NCBI RefSeq assembly: GCF_003323735.1
Contig: NZ_QOIM01000024.1
Coordinates: 1 to 64,000 of the forward strand
DNA: 64,000 nucleotides
Direction of reading: 5' to 3'
Origin: Streptomyces reniochalinae
GTDB lineage: Bacteria; Actinomycetota; Actinomycetes; Streptomycetales; Streptomycetaceae
Numbering within the stretch: position 1 is the first letter of the stretch; each line of letters starts with the position of its first letter. The notes beneath the pieces are model-generated. The model was not told the origin of the DNA, did no database searches, and saw nothing but the letters and a program-made list of their open reading frames with translations. Shown here piece by piece: positions 41,234 to 49,821 of this stretch. Position numbers and translations under genes: made by a program.

Positions 41234-42736
41234 TCACCTCTCGTCGGACGCCGGGCCGAGGGGCACGGCCGGCGGGGCGGGCTCGCCCGCGGGCCGGTCC
41301 TCCGCGTGGCGCAGCCGCCACAGCGAGGTCGTCTCCGCCGCACGGGCCGCGTGCAGCGGTGCGGCGGGATCGGTCGCGCGGGCGTGCTCGGGCCGGGCGT
41401 CCAGCCGGCCCGCGACCCGGAGCCCGGCCGCCGAGACCCACTCCAGCAGTTGCTCGCGAGGGCGCAGCCCCAGGTGTTCGGCCAGGTCGGAGAGGATCAA
41501 CCAGCCCTCGCCTTCCGGGGCGAGCCGCTCGCCCAGGCCGCTGAGGAAACCGCGCAGCATGCGGCTGTCGGGGTCGTAGACCGCCTGCTCCAGTACGGAG
41601 GTGGGTTTGGCGGGCAGCCAGGGCGGGTTGCACACGACGAGGTCGGCGCGGCCCGTCTCGCGGGAAGGGAACAGGTCGGCGCGTACGACCTCCACCGCCT
41701 GGGCGACGCCCAGCCGCGCCACGTTCTCGCGGGCGCAGGCCAGCGCCTGCTCGCCCACGTCCGTGGCGGTCACCCGGCCGACACCGCGCCGGGCGAGCAC
41801 GGCGGCGAGGACGCCCGTCCCCGTGCCGATGTCGAATGCGGTGAGGCCGCCCGGGCCCTCGCCCCCCGGCGCCCCGCCACCGTCGGCGCCGGCTTCCGGC
41901 CTGGCGCCGGCTTCCTTCCCGGGCCCCGCTTCCGTTCCGGGCTCGGCTTCCTTCCCGGACCCGGCGCCCGCGGCGCGGGGCAGCGGGGCACGGGCGACCA
42001 GGTCGACGTATTCGCCGCGGACCGGCGAGAAGACGCCGTGGCGCGGGTGGATCCGCGCGCCGCCGAGCGCCTCGATCGGCACGCCCTTGCGCCGCCACTC
42101 GTGCGCGCCGAGCACGCCCTGGAGTTCACGCAGCGACACCAGCGTGAGCGCCCCGACGGGGCCGGGCGGGGCGCCGTACGCCTCGACGCACGCCTCCCCC
42201 ACCCGCGGTGCCCGGCGCAGCGGCACGGCCCAGGACCCGTCGGCCGCCGTCTCCAACGGGACCAGCAGCATGCCCAGGACGCGGGCGCGGCGGGTGCGCG
42301 CCTGGCGGTAGAGGTGGAAGCTCTCGCGGGGCGTGGCCCCCTGCTTGGGCGGCTTGCGATCCACGCGGCGGCCGAGCGCGGCCAGCAGCTGGCGGGCGCC
42401 GTGGTAGTCGCCGCGCCACAGCAGCGCGGTGCCCTCGCAGACGAGTTTGTAGGCGAGGTCGGCAGCCATCCGGTCGTCGGCCACGGCCACCCGGCGCGGT
42501 GCCCGGGCCCCGCTCCCGGAGCGCCACGCGGCCGTGCGCCACGCCCCGTCCTCGTCCCAGCCGACGGCGTCGGTCCGGCCGATGTCTCCCGTCCGGCCGC
42601 CTTCGTCGGTCCGGCCCACGGCGTCGTCCTGGCCGGCGGACTCGGCCCGGCCCACGGCGCCGGTCCGGCCCGCGGCGTCCTCGTGGCTGCCGGACTCGGT
42701 CCGGCTTCCCGCGCCGGCCTCGCTTCGTGCGTTCAC
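41234..42736 (-). CDS. Large RNA/protein methyltransferase with NPPW motif
   Basis: A 500-residue class I methyltransferase of the HemK/RsmC (MTS) type. FDIGTGTGVLAAVLARRGVG is motif I, VVCNPPWLPAKP the NPPY-like motif IV used to methylate an exocyclic or side-chain nitrogen. Before it, about residues 70-270 carry an N-terminal domain (MAADLAYKLVCEGTALLWRG, YHGARQLLAALGRRVDRKP). The first 65 residues are a repeat-rich Gly-Arg-Thr array, and a second low-complexity stretch of Glu-Ala-Gly-Pro interrupts it near residue 265. The GTG at 42736 follows ATGCCCGG-type context without a good ribosome site. Confidence 0.8.
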   Translation of the reverse strand: MNARSEAGAGSRTESGSHEDAAGRTGAVGRAESAGQDDAVGRTDEGGRTGDIGRTDAVGWDEDGAWRTAAWRSGSGARAPRRVAVADDRMAADLAYKLVCEGTALLWRGDYHGARQLLAALGRRVDRKPPKQGATPRESFHLYRQARTRRARVLGMLLVPLETAADGSWAVPLRRAPRVGEACVEAYGAPPGPVGALTLVSLRELQGVLGAHEWRRKGVPIEALGGARIHPRHGVFSPVRGEYVDLVARAPLPRAAGAGSGKEAEPGTEAGPGKEAGARPEAGADGGGAPGGEGPGGLTAFDIGTGTGVLAAVLARRGVGRVTATDVGEQALACARENVARLGVAQAVEVVRADLFPSRETGRADLVVCNPPWLPAKPTSVLEQAVYDPDSRMLRGFLSGLGERLAPEGEGWLILSDLAEHLGLRPREQLLEWVSAAGLRVAGRLDARPEHARATDPAAPLHAARAAETTSLWRLRHAEDRPAGEPAPPAVPLGPASDER

Positions 42737-42974
42737 CGGGCAAACCCTAGCCGCGCCCGCCGACAGCCCCGGCGCCGTACCGGCCGACGACCCCGGTCCC
42801 GCGCCTCCTCGCCGGCGACGCCCGGGGGTCCGCCGGACAGCCACGCGAACGTGTGAAATGCCGCCCCGGCCCCGGGCACCGCGTCCGGCGCCTCGGGGAA
42901 CCCGCCGATCACGGCATACGTTGAGCGGGATACCGGACGCACCGGACCGGCACGCACACCACGGAGGCAGGACC

Positions 42975-43211
42975 ATGGCAGGCTTTCTCGACCGCGCCAA
43001 GGAGCAGGCCCAGCGGGGGCTCGCGCAGGGCAAGGAGAAGATGGAGGAGGTCCAGGCCCAGCGCACGGGCAACGACCTGCTGCGCCGCCTGGGAGCCGCT
43101 TACTACGCGGAGCAGCGCGGCACCGGCTCGCCCCAGGAGGTCCAGCAGGCCCTCGCCGCCGTCCAGGAGCACGTCGCGCAGAACGGCGACGGCTTCCTCA
43201 AGAGCAGCTGA
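42975..43211 (+). CDS. Small amphipathic helical protein of unknown function
   Basis: A 78-residue polypeptide, MAGFLDRAKEQAQRGLAQGK then EKMEEVQAQRTGNDLLRRLG, mostly helix-forming with Glu/Lys/Gln heptads. Common in Streptomyces without an assigned function; such proteins are often annotated hypothetical. GGAGGCAGG precedes the ATG at 42975. The last codons are inside a 16-bp tandem repeat that continues past the stop, so the C-terminus may vary. Confidence 0.78.
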   Translation: MAGFLDRAKEQAQRGLAQGKEKMEEVQAQRTGNDLLRRLGAAYYAEQRGTGSPQEVQQALAAVQEHVAQNGDGFLKSS

Positions 43212-43247
43212 CGCCAAAGGCAGCTGACGCCAAGGGCGGCTGACGCC
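43204..43247 (+). repeat. Three 16-bp-period repeats across a stop codon
   Basis: GCAGCTGACGCC at 43204-43215 and 43220-43231, and GCGGCTGACGCC at 43236-43247. Each copy carries the TGA that ends the small helical gene, so the array repeats the stop context three times before the hairpin at 43252. Confidence 0.85.
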
Positions 43248-43251
43248 CCAC

Positions 43252-43279
43252 GGGAGGGCCGCGCGAGGGCGGCCCTCCC
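43252..43279. terminator. Perfect 11-bp hairpin between convergent genes
   Basis: GGGAGGGCCGC (43252-43262) and GCGGCCCTCCC (43269-43279) pair with a 6-base loop between the small helical gene (+) and the NUDIX gene (-). Confidence 0.82.
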
Positions 43280-43285
43280 CTCGGC

Positions 43286-43816
43286 TCAGCCGAAGCGCAC
43301 GCGGTGGAGCATCAGCAGTGCGGCCGCCATGTTCGCCGCGGGCACCTCGCCGGCGGCGATCATGTCGGGCACCTCCTTGAGCGGGACCCACTCCCGCTTC
43401 TCGGACTCGAAGTCGTCCTCGGGCGGGCCGAGGTATTCGGCGCTGGGCGACCAGTAGATGTGGTGCCGCGCGTCGGTCAGCCCGTTGGACGGTTCGACGG
43501 TCATCAGGTGGTGGAGCGGCCCGGGACGCCAGCCCGTCTCCTCCACCATCTCGCGGGCGGCGGCCCGCGGCAGGTCCTCGCCGTCCTCGACGACGCCGGC
43601 CGCCAGTTCCCACCCCCAGCTGTCCGTGACGAAGCGGTGCCGCCACAGCAGCAGCACCTCGTTGCGCTCGTTGACGGCGGTGGCCATGGCGACGGGGCGC
43701 AGCCGGATCAGGTAGTGATCCAGGTGGCGCCCGTCGGGCAGTTCGACATCCGCCAGATTCACCCGAAGCCACTGGTTCTCGTACACAGTGTGTTCACCCA
43801 GGTTCTTCCATCGCAC
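43286..43816 (-). CDS. NUDIX hydrolase
   Basis: A 176-residue NUDIX protein. The Nudix box reads G-VVEDGEDLPRAAAREMVEETGW (Gly, then Arg-Glu-x2-Glu-Glu) at about residues 76-98. The substrate preference is ADP-ribose-pyrophosphatase-like by overall layout (RHRFVTDSWGWELAAG). The GTG at 43816 is preferred because AAGGGGG at 43826-43832 lies upstream; an ATG at 43852 would add 12 residues with no ribosome site. It cleaves a nucleoside diphosphate linked to another moiety, in the cytosol. Confidence 0.86.
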   Translation of the reverse strand: MRWKNLGEHTVYENQWLRVNLADVELPDGRHLDHYLIRLRPVAMATAVNERNEVLLLWRHRFVTDSWGWELAAGVVEDGEDLPRAAAREMVEETGWRPGPLHHLMTVEPSNGLTDARHHIYWSPSAEYLGPPEDDFESEKREWVPLKEVPDMIAAGEVPAANMAAALLMLHRVRFG

Positions 43817-43903
43817 GTGATGTGCCCCCTTCCCGACGGAGGTTGGGCACATCCCAGCATGGCGCGCGCTCCCACTGACAGGGGCGCTCGGCGCGCCCGG
43901 TGC

Positions 43904-45262
43904 CTAGAACGGCACGCTCAGCGAGTCCTCGATGAGCTTCGCGGCTTCGGCCGCCGAGGTCCCGGGGTGCTGTGCCAGGCGCTTTTTGACCCTGCGCATG
44001 CGCCCGCGCAGGCGCTGCGACTCGATGCCCTGCGCGGTGTCCACCATCTGGGCCGCTGTGGCTGCCGCGCGCTCCGGCTCTCCGGCGTGCAGGGCCACGT
44101 CGGTGAGGGTGGCGAGCCGGTTGACGCGGCCGCGGACGTGCGCGGGCGCACGCGCCGCCTCCTGGGCGTAGCCGGCGGCGGCGGACAGCTCGCCGAGGAG
44201 GAGCAGCGCCTCGGCCAGCCGGACCTCGACCAGGCCAGGTTGGACGTAGCCGGTCTCCTCGGGTTCCTCAGCGGGCCGGATGCGCTGGGAGTACGTCTCG
44301 GCACTGCGCATGCAGGTGTGGGCCCCGCGCCGGTCGCCGAGCCGTGCGTAGGCGCCGGCCTGCATCGCGTACAGATCCGTGGCGAGCGCGGGGCTGATGC
44401 GCGGGCCCAGAGTGCGCAGGACGGCCTCGGCGCAGGCGAGTGCGTGCCGGGTGTCGGAGAGGAAGAGGGCCTGGTTGACCAGGAGGGCGACGACGTAGCC
44501 GCCGAAGAGCCGGTCGCCCGAGGCCTTGCCGAGCCGGAGCGCCTGGTGGAAGTAGCGCTGTGCCAGTCCCTGTGCGTCGGCGTCGTAGGCGCAGATGCCG
44601 CTGATGGCGGCCAGCGATCCGGCTGCCCGGTGGAGCCGCCGTCCTGTCGCGTCGTCGTAGCTGCCGCGCAGGAGGGGGGCGACCTCGCCGTTGAGGAAGC
44701 CGACGACGCGTGACCTGGTGGCGACGCCGCCGGCGTTGCGGTACAGGTGCTCGTAGTGGCTGCGGGCCGCGTGCAGCACGGTGACGTCCGCGCCGGTGAC
44801 CTCGACGCCGCCTGTGGTGCGGGAGACGTCCAGGTCCTCGGGCGGGTTCTCCCATTCCCACACCGGTGCGACGGCCGCTGCTCCGGTCAGCAGAGTGGGG
44901 CCTGGCCAGTCGCCGTGCACCTGGTCGGAGCGCCACAGGGAGGCGGCGCGCTCCACGAACCGGCCGAGTCCGGGCCCTTCGGGTCCCGTCGGGGTGCCGA
45001 GGGTGCGTCCTGCCGCTGCGACATCCATACCGATGTCACTGAGGGTGAGGGTCCTGCCGAGTTGGCGGCCGAGTACCTCGCAGATCAACTCGGGGACCCT
45101 GCCGCGCGGCCGCTGTCCCTTGAGCCAGCGCGCCACGGCCGTGTGGTCGTAACGCAGAGTGAGATGTGCGTGGGTTCCTAATCGGTTGACTCTCGCCGCG
45201 AGTCCGGCCCGCGACATCCCTGACTGGTCAAGGAGCGCGTCCAGTTGACTGTTGGGCTCCAT
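43904..45262 (-). CDS. NsdA-like XRE/TPR regulator
   Basis: A 452-residue protein. An N-terminal XRE-type helix-turn-helix (LDALLDQSGMSRAGLAARVN, LRYDHTAVARWLKGQRPRGR) is followed by a long helical-repeat (TPR-like) part with paired motifs such as YFHQALRLGKASGDRLFGGY and AVLRTLGPRISPALATDLYA. This layout matches the NsdA group of Streptomyces negative regulators of development and antibiotic production. It is divergent from a second gene of the same type; a perfect palindrome sits between them. ATG at 45262. Confidence 0.82.
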   Translation of the reverse strand: MEPNSQLDALLDQSGMSRAGLAARVNRLGTHAHLTLRYDHTAVARWLKGQRPRGRVPELICEVLGRQLGRTLTLSDIGMDVAAAGRTLGTPTGPEGPGLGRFVERAASLWRSDQVHGDWPGPTLLTGAAAVAPVWEWENPPEDLDVSRTTGGVEVTGADVTVLHAARSHYEHLYRNAGGVATRSRVVGFLNGEVAPLLRGSYDDATGRRLHRAAGSLAAISGICAYDADAQGLAQRYFHQALRLGKASGDRLFGGYVVALLVNQALFLSDTRHALACAEAVLRTLGPRISPALATDLYAMQAGAYARLGDRRGAHTCMRSAETYSQRIRPAEEPEETGYVQPGLVEVRLAEALLLLGELSAAAGYAQEAARAPAHVRGRVNRLATLTDVALHAGEPERAAATAAQMVDTAQGIESQRLRGRMRRVKKRLAQHPGTSAAEAAKLIEDSLSVPF

Positions 45263-45309
45263 TACCGCCCTCCGTCGTCCAACGTGTTGTTTCGCAGAGT
45301 AACGGACTT

Positions 45310-45332
45310 GCTTTCACACGGGGTGTGAAAGC
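45310..45332. promoter_or_regulatory. Perfect 10-bp inverted repeat between divergent NsdA-like genes
   Basis: GCTTTCACAC (45310-45319) and GTGTGAAAGC (45323-45332) are exact reverse complements with GGG between. It lies 48 bases from the leftward start and 180 from the rightward one and is a good operator candidate for one or both regulators. Confidence 0.65.
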
Positions 45333-45511
45333 ACCACGCAGCCGTGCGTCCGGCACATGCTCCCCAAGCCGCGAGCGGCGCGCTTACCTGAAGACGTCCG
45401 CGTGCATGACAGCACAGTCAGCACACGGAGAGCTACGGAAGAGCATCGTCGGATTCCGGAAATGAGGCAGAACGATGAACGACCCCATCCGGCTCGTCCT
45501 CGGGAGGGGCC

Positions 45512-47203
45512 ATGTGTCCCTCTGACCCCGTACGTGTCACGGCACAACCGGGACCCCGGCCCCGTGGCCGCACTCCGAACGGGGCGCTGCGCGCCCTGTT
45601 GGAGGAGACCGAGTGGACGCAGGCGGCGTTCGCGCGTGCGCTGGCTCGTCTCGGCGCCGAGGTCGGTGTCCACCTTCGGTACGACAGGACTTCAGTCGCC
45701 CACTGGCTGCGCGGCAGCCGCCCCGACCCACGGGTGCAGCACCTGATGGCGGAGGCGCTCTCCCGCCGCCTGGGACGCCGCGTCACCGTCGCGGAACTGG
45801 GCATGCGACCCGGTGCCGCCGGCGCGCGGGCAGGGCGCGCGGCCGCGGGAGAACGCTCGGGCGGTGCGGACGGCGACGACGAGGCGTCCGATCCCTTTGG
45901 GGCGCCCCGGAGGCCGCAGGGCACCGGGGACCCGACGGAGCCCGAACACGCCTTCGGGCTCGGTCAGGCCGGTGACGCCGGGCATCCGCGGAACGCCAGA
46001 GCGCACCCCGTGGACGTCCGCCTCTTCGGCCTCACGAGGCCCTCCCACGTCGCCGACCAACTCACCGCGCTGACGGCGCCCGTGGTGCCGCCGCCCCGCG
46101 CGGACAGCCCTCCACCGGCGCCGTACACGCTGCGGCTGCTGACGGAGACGGTGCGCTCGCCCTCGCCCCGGGACGGGGAGGTGCCCGAGGGCGCACCGGG
46201 CGCGCCCGTGCCCGCGCCGCTGCCCGGCGCACGCAACACCTGCACCGCGCGCGGCTCGCGCCCCACGAGCCGCACCGGGCCCGGGGAGGTGGCCTCCGTC
46301 CACGAACACGCCAGGTTCTTCGCGCTCCAGGCGGACCGGCACGGCGGGGGCCACATCAGGACCTCGCTGGCCGCCTTCCTCTCCGGACTGGTGAGCTCCC
46401 TGCGCACCGGTGAGGAGGGGGTGCACCAGCGGGGCATGCAGGCAGGCGCGGCGCGGCTCAGCTTCCTGCTGGCCCGCGTCTACGCCGACGAGCAGCGGCA
46501 CGGGCTGGCCCAGCGCGCCTTCCTCACCGCGGCCGAGCTCGCCGAGGATGCCGCCGACCCGGACGGCGTCGCGCTGGCCCGGCGCGCCCTCAGCTCCCAG
46601 GCCCACCAGTTGGGCCACCCCCGGGTCAGCCTCGCGCTGGCCGAAGCGGCGCTGGCGGCGGCGCCGGCCGACGCCGACCCCTCGACCCGCGCGTTCCTGT
46701 ACGCGGGGCTGGCCGTCGCCGGTGCGGCCGACGGCGACCGGCGGCGGGCACTGGAGGCGATGGCGCGGGCGGAACGCCAGCTGGCCCGCGCCCCCGCGGA
46801 CCTGACGACCGGACCTGAGAGCCCCAGCGGCGAACCGGTGGGCACCTACCGGCACGCGGCGCTGCTCTACCAGTCCAGCCAGATGCGGACCGCGCTGGGC
46901 GACCGCGACGGCGCGATCCGGGACCTGCGCGCCTCCTTGCACGCACGCCCCGCGGACGAGCTGCGCTCACGCGCCCTGTGCCGGGCCGAGCTGGCCGAAC
47001 TGCTGCTGTCGCGAGGCCGCCTGGAGGAGGCCTGCGCCGCCTGGAGCAGCTTCCTGGCGGAGTCGGCGCAGGTCCACTCGGGCCGGGTGCGGGCCGCGCG
47101 TGCGCGCATCCCGGGACTCCTGCGTCCGTACGGGCGCGACGCCGGGGTGCGCTCACTCCTCGCACAGGCGAGCCCACCGAGCGGTACCGGATCCTCCGGC
47201 TAG
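45512..47203 (+). CDS. NsdA-like XRE/TPR regulator, larger paralogue
   Basis: A 563-residue protein with the same N-terminal signature (LRALLEETEWTQAAFARALA, LRYDRTSVAHWLRGSRPDPR) and LSRRLGRRVTVAELGMRPG as its divergent neighbour, then a low-complexity Arg/Gly/Pro linker (about residues 95-260) and a helical-repeat region from about 280 (HEHARFFALQADRHGGGHIR, YADEQRHGLAQRAFLTAAEL). The linker makes it 110 residues longer than the neighbour. Likely a DNA-binding regulator of development or secondary metabolism; no target is known. The ATG at 45512 follows GGGAGGGG. Confidence 0.8.
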   Translation: MCPSDPVRVTAQPGPRPRGRTPNGALRALLEETEWTQAAFARALARLGAEVGVHLRYDRTSVAHWLRGSRPDPRVQHLMAEALSRRLGRRVTVAELGMRPGAAGARAGRAAAGERSGGADGDDEASDPFGAPRRPQGTGDPTEPEHAFGLGQAGDAGHPRNARAHPVDVRLFGLTRPSHVADQLTALTAPVVPPPRADSPPPAPYTLRLLTETVRSPSPRDGEVPEGAPGAPVPAPLPGARNTCTARGSRPTSRTGPGEVASVHEHARFFALQADRHGGGHIRTSLAAFLSGLVSSLRTGEEGVHQRGMQAGAARLSFLLARVYADEQRHGLAQRAFLTAAELAEDAADPDGVALARRALSSQAHQLGHPRVSLALAEAALAAAPADADPSTRAFLYAGLAVAGAADGDRRRALEAMARAERQLARAPADLTTGPESPSGEPVGTYRHAALLYQSSQMRTALGDRDGAIRDLRASLHARPADELRSRALCRAELAELLLSRGRLEEACAAWSSFLAESAQVHSGRVRAARARIPGLLRPYGRDAGVRSLLAQASPPSGTGSSG

Positions 47204-47317
47204 AAGCGGCCCGATTCGGGGTATGAGCCCAAGGGACACAGTCGGCGCCGCGGTGCCTGGCACCTCACCGGCGCACGGCGGCACCATCCGTGACGTGACA
47301 CAGCAGACGGGGGCGAG

Positions 47318-47908
47318 ATGGCCACACCCATCACAGCGGCCGCTTTCGTCCAGGCCCTCGAAAAGGAGGGCGTGACGGTCGAAGAGGTACGCGACTGGCG
47401 CAACCACAACCGCAACGGGCAGGGCCCGTGGGGCCCGGTGCACGGCATCATGATCCACCACACCGCCACCAGCGGTGCGAAGGAGACGGTCGATCTGATC
47501 TACGACGGACGGTCGCAGCTGCCGGGCCCCCTCGCCCACGGCTGCGTCACCAAGGACGGCACCGTCCACCTGACCGGCCACGGCCGGGCCAACCACGCGG
47601 GCTCCGGCGATGACGACGTGCTCCGCGCCGTCATCGCCGAGCGGACCACCCCCGCGCCGAACCAGCAGAACACCGACGGGAACCGGTACTTCTACGGTTT
47701 CGAGTGCGAGAACCTCGGCGACGGCAAGGACCCCTGGCCCGACGAGCAGCTGGACGCCATCGAGCGGGCGGCGGCGGCCCTGTGCCGCCACCACGGCTGG
47801 GGCGCCCGCTCGGTCATCGGCCACCTGGAGTGGACGGACCAGAAGGTCGACCCGCGCGGTTTCACCATGGACGAGCTGCGGAAGCGGATCGCCGCCCGGC
47901 TCAAGTGA
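47318..47908 (+). CDS. N-acetylmuramoyl-L-alanine amidase (family 2)
   Basis: A 196-residue amidase-2/PGRP-fold protein: HGIMIHHTATSG carries the first zinc His (about residue 46), and WGARSVIGHLEWTDQKVDPR the second His with the Lys and third ligand. The sequence LTGHGRANHAGSG resembles actinophage endolysins. There is no signal peptide, so it may be a phage-derived lysin or be released by lysis. It cleaves the bond between MurNAc and L-Ala in peptidoglycan. ATG at 47318 with GGGGGCGAG upstream. Confidence 0.88.
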   Translation: MATPITAAAFVQALEKEGVTVEEVRDWRNHNRNGQGPWGPVHGIMIHHTATSGAKETVDLIYDGRSQLPGPLAHGCVTKDGTVHLTGHGRANHAGSGDDDVLRAVIAERTTPAPNQQNTDGNRYFYGFECENLGDGKDPWPDEQLDAIERAAAALCRHHGWGARSVIGHLEWTDQKVDPRGFTMDELRKRIAARLK

Positions 47909-47956
47909 GGTTCCCCGCCGGGCAGGGCGGACGCGGGTGGTGTCCACAATGGAGGG

Positions 47957-48889
47957 GTGGCACCCGAGTCCGCCCCCGGCGCTGATCCCCTCGACGCGCT
48001 CGCTCCGCGTCTTCCCTCCCCTCTCCAGGAGGTCGAGGACGAGCGGTTCGCGCGGCGGGGGGTGCGGCTGCTCCTCAAACGGGACGACCTCATCCACCCC
48101 GCACTCGCGGGTAACAAGTGGCGCAAACTCGCCCCCAATCTGCGCGCTGTGGCCGAGACCGGTCACCGCACCCTGCTGACCTTCGGGGGCGCCTACTCCA
48201 ACCACCTGCGGGCCACCGCGGCCGCCGGGCGGCTGCTCGGGCTCCGCACGGTCGGGGTGGTGCGCGGCCACGAGCTGGCCGGCCGGCCGCTCAATCCGTC
48301 GCTGGCCCGCTGCGCCGAGGACGGCATGCTGCTGCACTTCGTCCCGCGCTCCGTCTACCGCCGGCGTGCGGAGCCCGCGTTCCACCAGGAGCTGCACAGG
48401 CGGTTCGGGCGGTGCGCCGTCGTCCCCGAGGGCGGCAGCAACGCGGCGGCCGTACGCGGCTGCGTCCTGCTGGGCGAGGAGTTGCGCGGGCGCACCGACG
48501 TGGCGGCCGTCGCCTGCGGCACCGGTGGCACTCTGGCCGGCATGGCGGCCGGTCTTCGCGCAGGTCAGCGCGGTCTCGGTGTGCCCGTACTGAAGGGCGG
48601 GTTCCTGGGCGGCGAGGTCCGCGCGCTCCAGCGTGCGGCCTTCGGCGGGCCGCGTGGTGACTGGCGGCTGGAGGAGCGTTTCCACGAGGGCGGCTACGCG
48701 AAGGTGAGCGCGCGGCTCGCCGACTTCGCGGAGGACTTCTCCGCACGGCACGAGCTGCCCCCGCTGGAGACGGTCTACGTGGCCAAGCTGCTCCTCGCCC
48801 TCACCACGCTCACGGAAGAGGGTGCCTTCACCCCGGGGAGCACCGTGACGGCCGTCGTGACCGGACCCTCGTGGAGCCCGATTCGGTGA
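47957..48889 (+). CDS. PLP-dependent ACC-deaminase/D-cysteine desulfhydrase family protein
   Basis: A 310-residue fold-type II PLP enzyme. LAGNKWRKLAPNLRA carries the PLP Lys (about residue 56), SNHLRATAAAGRLLG the phosphate/substrate loop, and CGTGGTLAG the PLP phosphate site. The group includes ACC deaminase and D-cysteine desulfhydrase; residues that separate the two cannot be judged here. Pairs loosely with the preceding amidase (48-base gap). GTG at 47957 with GAGGGG upstream. Confidence 0.85.
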   Translation: MAPESAPGADPLDALAPRLPSPLQEVEDERFARRGVRLLLKRDDLIHPALAGNKWRKLAPNLRAVAETGHRTLLTFGGAYSNHLRATAAAGRLLGLRTVGVVRGHELAGRPLNPSLARCAEDGMLLHFVPRSVYRRRAEPAFHQELHRRFGRCAVVPEGGSNAAAVRGCVLLGEELRGRTDVAAVACGTGGTLAGMAAGLRAGQRGLGVPVLKGGFLGGEVRALQRAAFGGPRGDWRLEERFHEGGYAKVSARLADFAEDFSARHELPPLETVYVAKLLLALTTLTEEGAFTPGSTVTAVVTGPSWSPIR

Positions 48890-49407
48890 CACGGAGTGAG
48901 AAGGATCATCACCCTTCGTGAGCGATCACTCACCGGCCCCTCGGCCGTTCTTACGTTCCGTAGTCGGTACGGTCGCCCCTCGCGCCACACGGATTCACGG
49001 CCGGGTCACCCACAGGGGCGGGTTTCGGCCCTTGTCCGAGGGTGTGCTTCCAGGGGCTATGAACGCAACGCGTGACGGGTATTGACTTGGCAGGCCCTCT
49101 CATCGGCGCCTCCTGGCCCGCCCTCGGGCACCCAGGGTGTTCGCCGGGCGTGAGGGCCTGGCCCGGGACAGTCGCTCGCGACGGGTCCGGGCGCCAACAC
49201 AGCGTAATCACAGAGGAATTGGGGTCCTCAACCCCTAGCCACAGAAAGTACCCATGTGTTTACTATGGGTGACGCTCGCGGGTTGAGGCGGCGACGATCA
49301 GTGCGTGCGGCATCGTGACACGGATCGCGATAGCGTCGCTGACGAAACGAACCAACAGCCGCGTCGGCCGCGAGGCCCAACCGGCTCGTGTCACCTTGGA
49401 GGTGAGG
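48890..49407. other. 518-bp stretch upstream of the anti-sigma factor/sigH operon
   Basis: No gene is supported. Near the right end are small inverted repeats: GGGGT/ACCCC at 49221-49235 and ACCCAT/ATGGGT at 49250-49270. These are near the likely promoter of the sigma operon. An ORF frame that extends the anti-sigma gene to 49315 lacks a ribosome site. Confidence 0.55.
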
Positions 49408-49821
49408 GTGTCCCAGATCGCAGGCGACCCCGCGTCGCAGGACTTCGTCGAGGTCCGGCTGCCGGCCGCGGGTGCCTATCTGTCGGTGCTGCGGACGGCC
49501 ACCGCCGGGCTCGCGGCCCGCTTGGACTTCACCCTCGACGAGATCGAGGATCTGCGGATCGCTGTGGACGAGGCGTGCGCGATCCTGCTCCAGCAGGCCG
49601 TCCCCGGCTCCGTGCTCAGTTGTGTCTTCCAGCTCGTCGGCGACTCGCTGCACGTCACCGTCTCGGCGCCGACGACCGATGGCCGGGCACCCGAACGCGA
49701 CACCTTCGCGTGGACGGTGCTCTCGGCCCTGGCCGGTGAGGTGGGTTCAGCAGTGTCGGATGACCGTACGGTGAGCATCAGCCTGCACAAGAAGCGCGGT
49801 GCGGGGCCCGGGGCGTCGTGA
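49408..49821 (+). CDS. RsbW-like anti-sigma factor/serine kinase
   Basis: A 137-residue GHKL ATPase-fold protein. FVEVRLPAAGAYLSVLRTAT, IEDLRIAVDEACAILLQQAV carries the N-box-type Glu/Asn-like positions, and FAWTVLSALAGEV ends the fold. It binds and inhibits its cognate sigma factor and may phosphorylate an anti-anti-sigma factor. The stop overlaps the start of the sigma gene by GTGA. By synteny this is the UshX/PrsH partner of SigH in S. coelicolor. GTG at 49408, with GGAGG at 49398-49402. Confidence 0.88.
   Translation: MSQIAGDPASQDFVEVRLPAAGAYLSVLRTATAGLAARLDFTLDEIEDLRIAVDEACAILLQQAVPGSVLSCVFQLVGDSLHVTVSAPTTDGRAPERDTFAWTVLSALAGEVGSAVSDDRTVSISLHKKRGAGPGAS

Noticed and set aside
49250..49270. 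SigB/SigF-type promoter (GTTT and GGGTGA) before the anti-sigma gene
   Set aside because: The spacing between GTTT and GGGTGA is only 6 bases, too short for the known GTTT-N14-16-GGGTA pattern.
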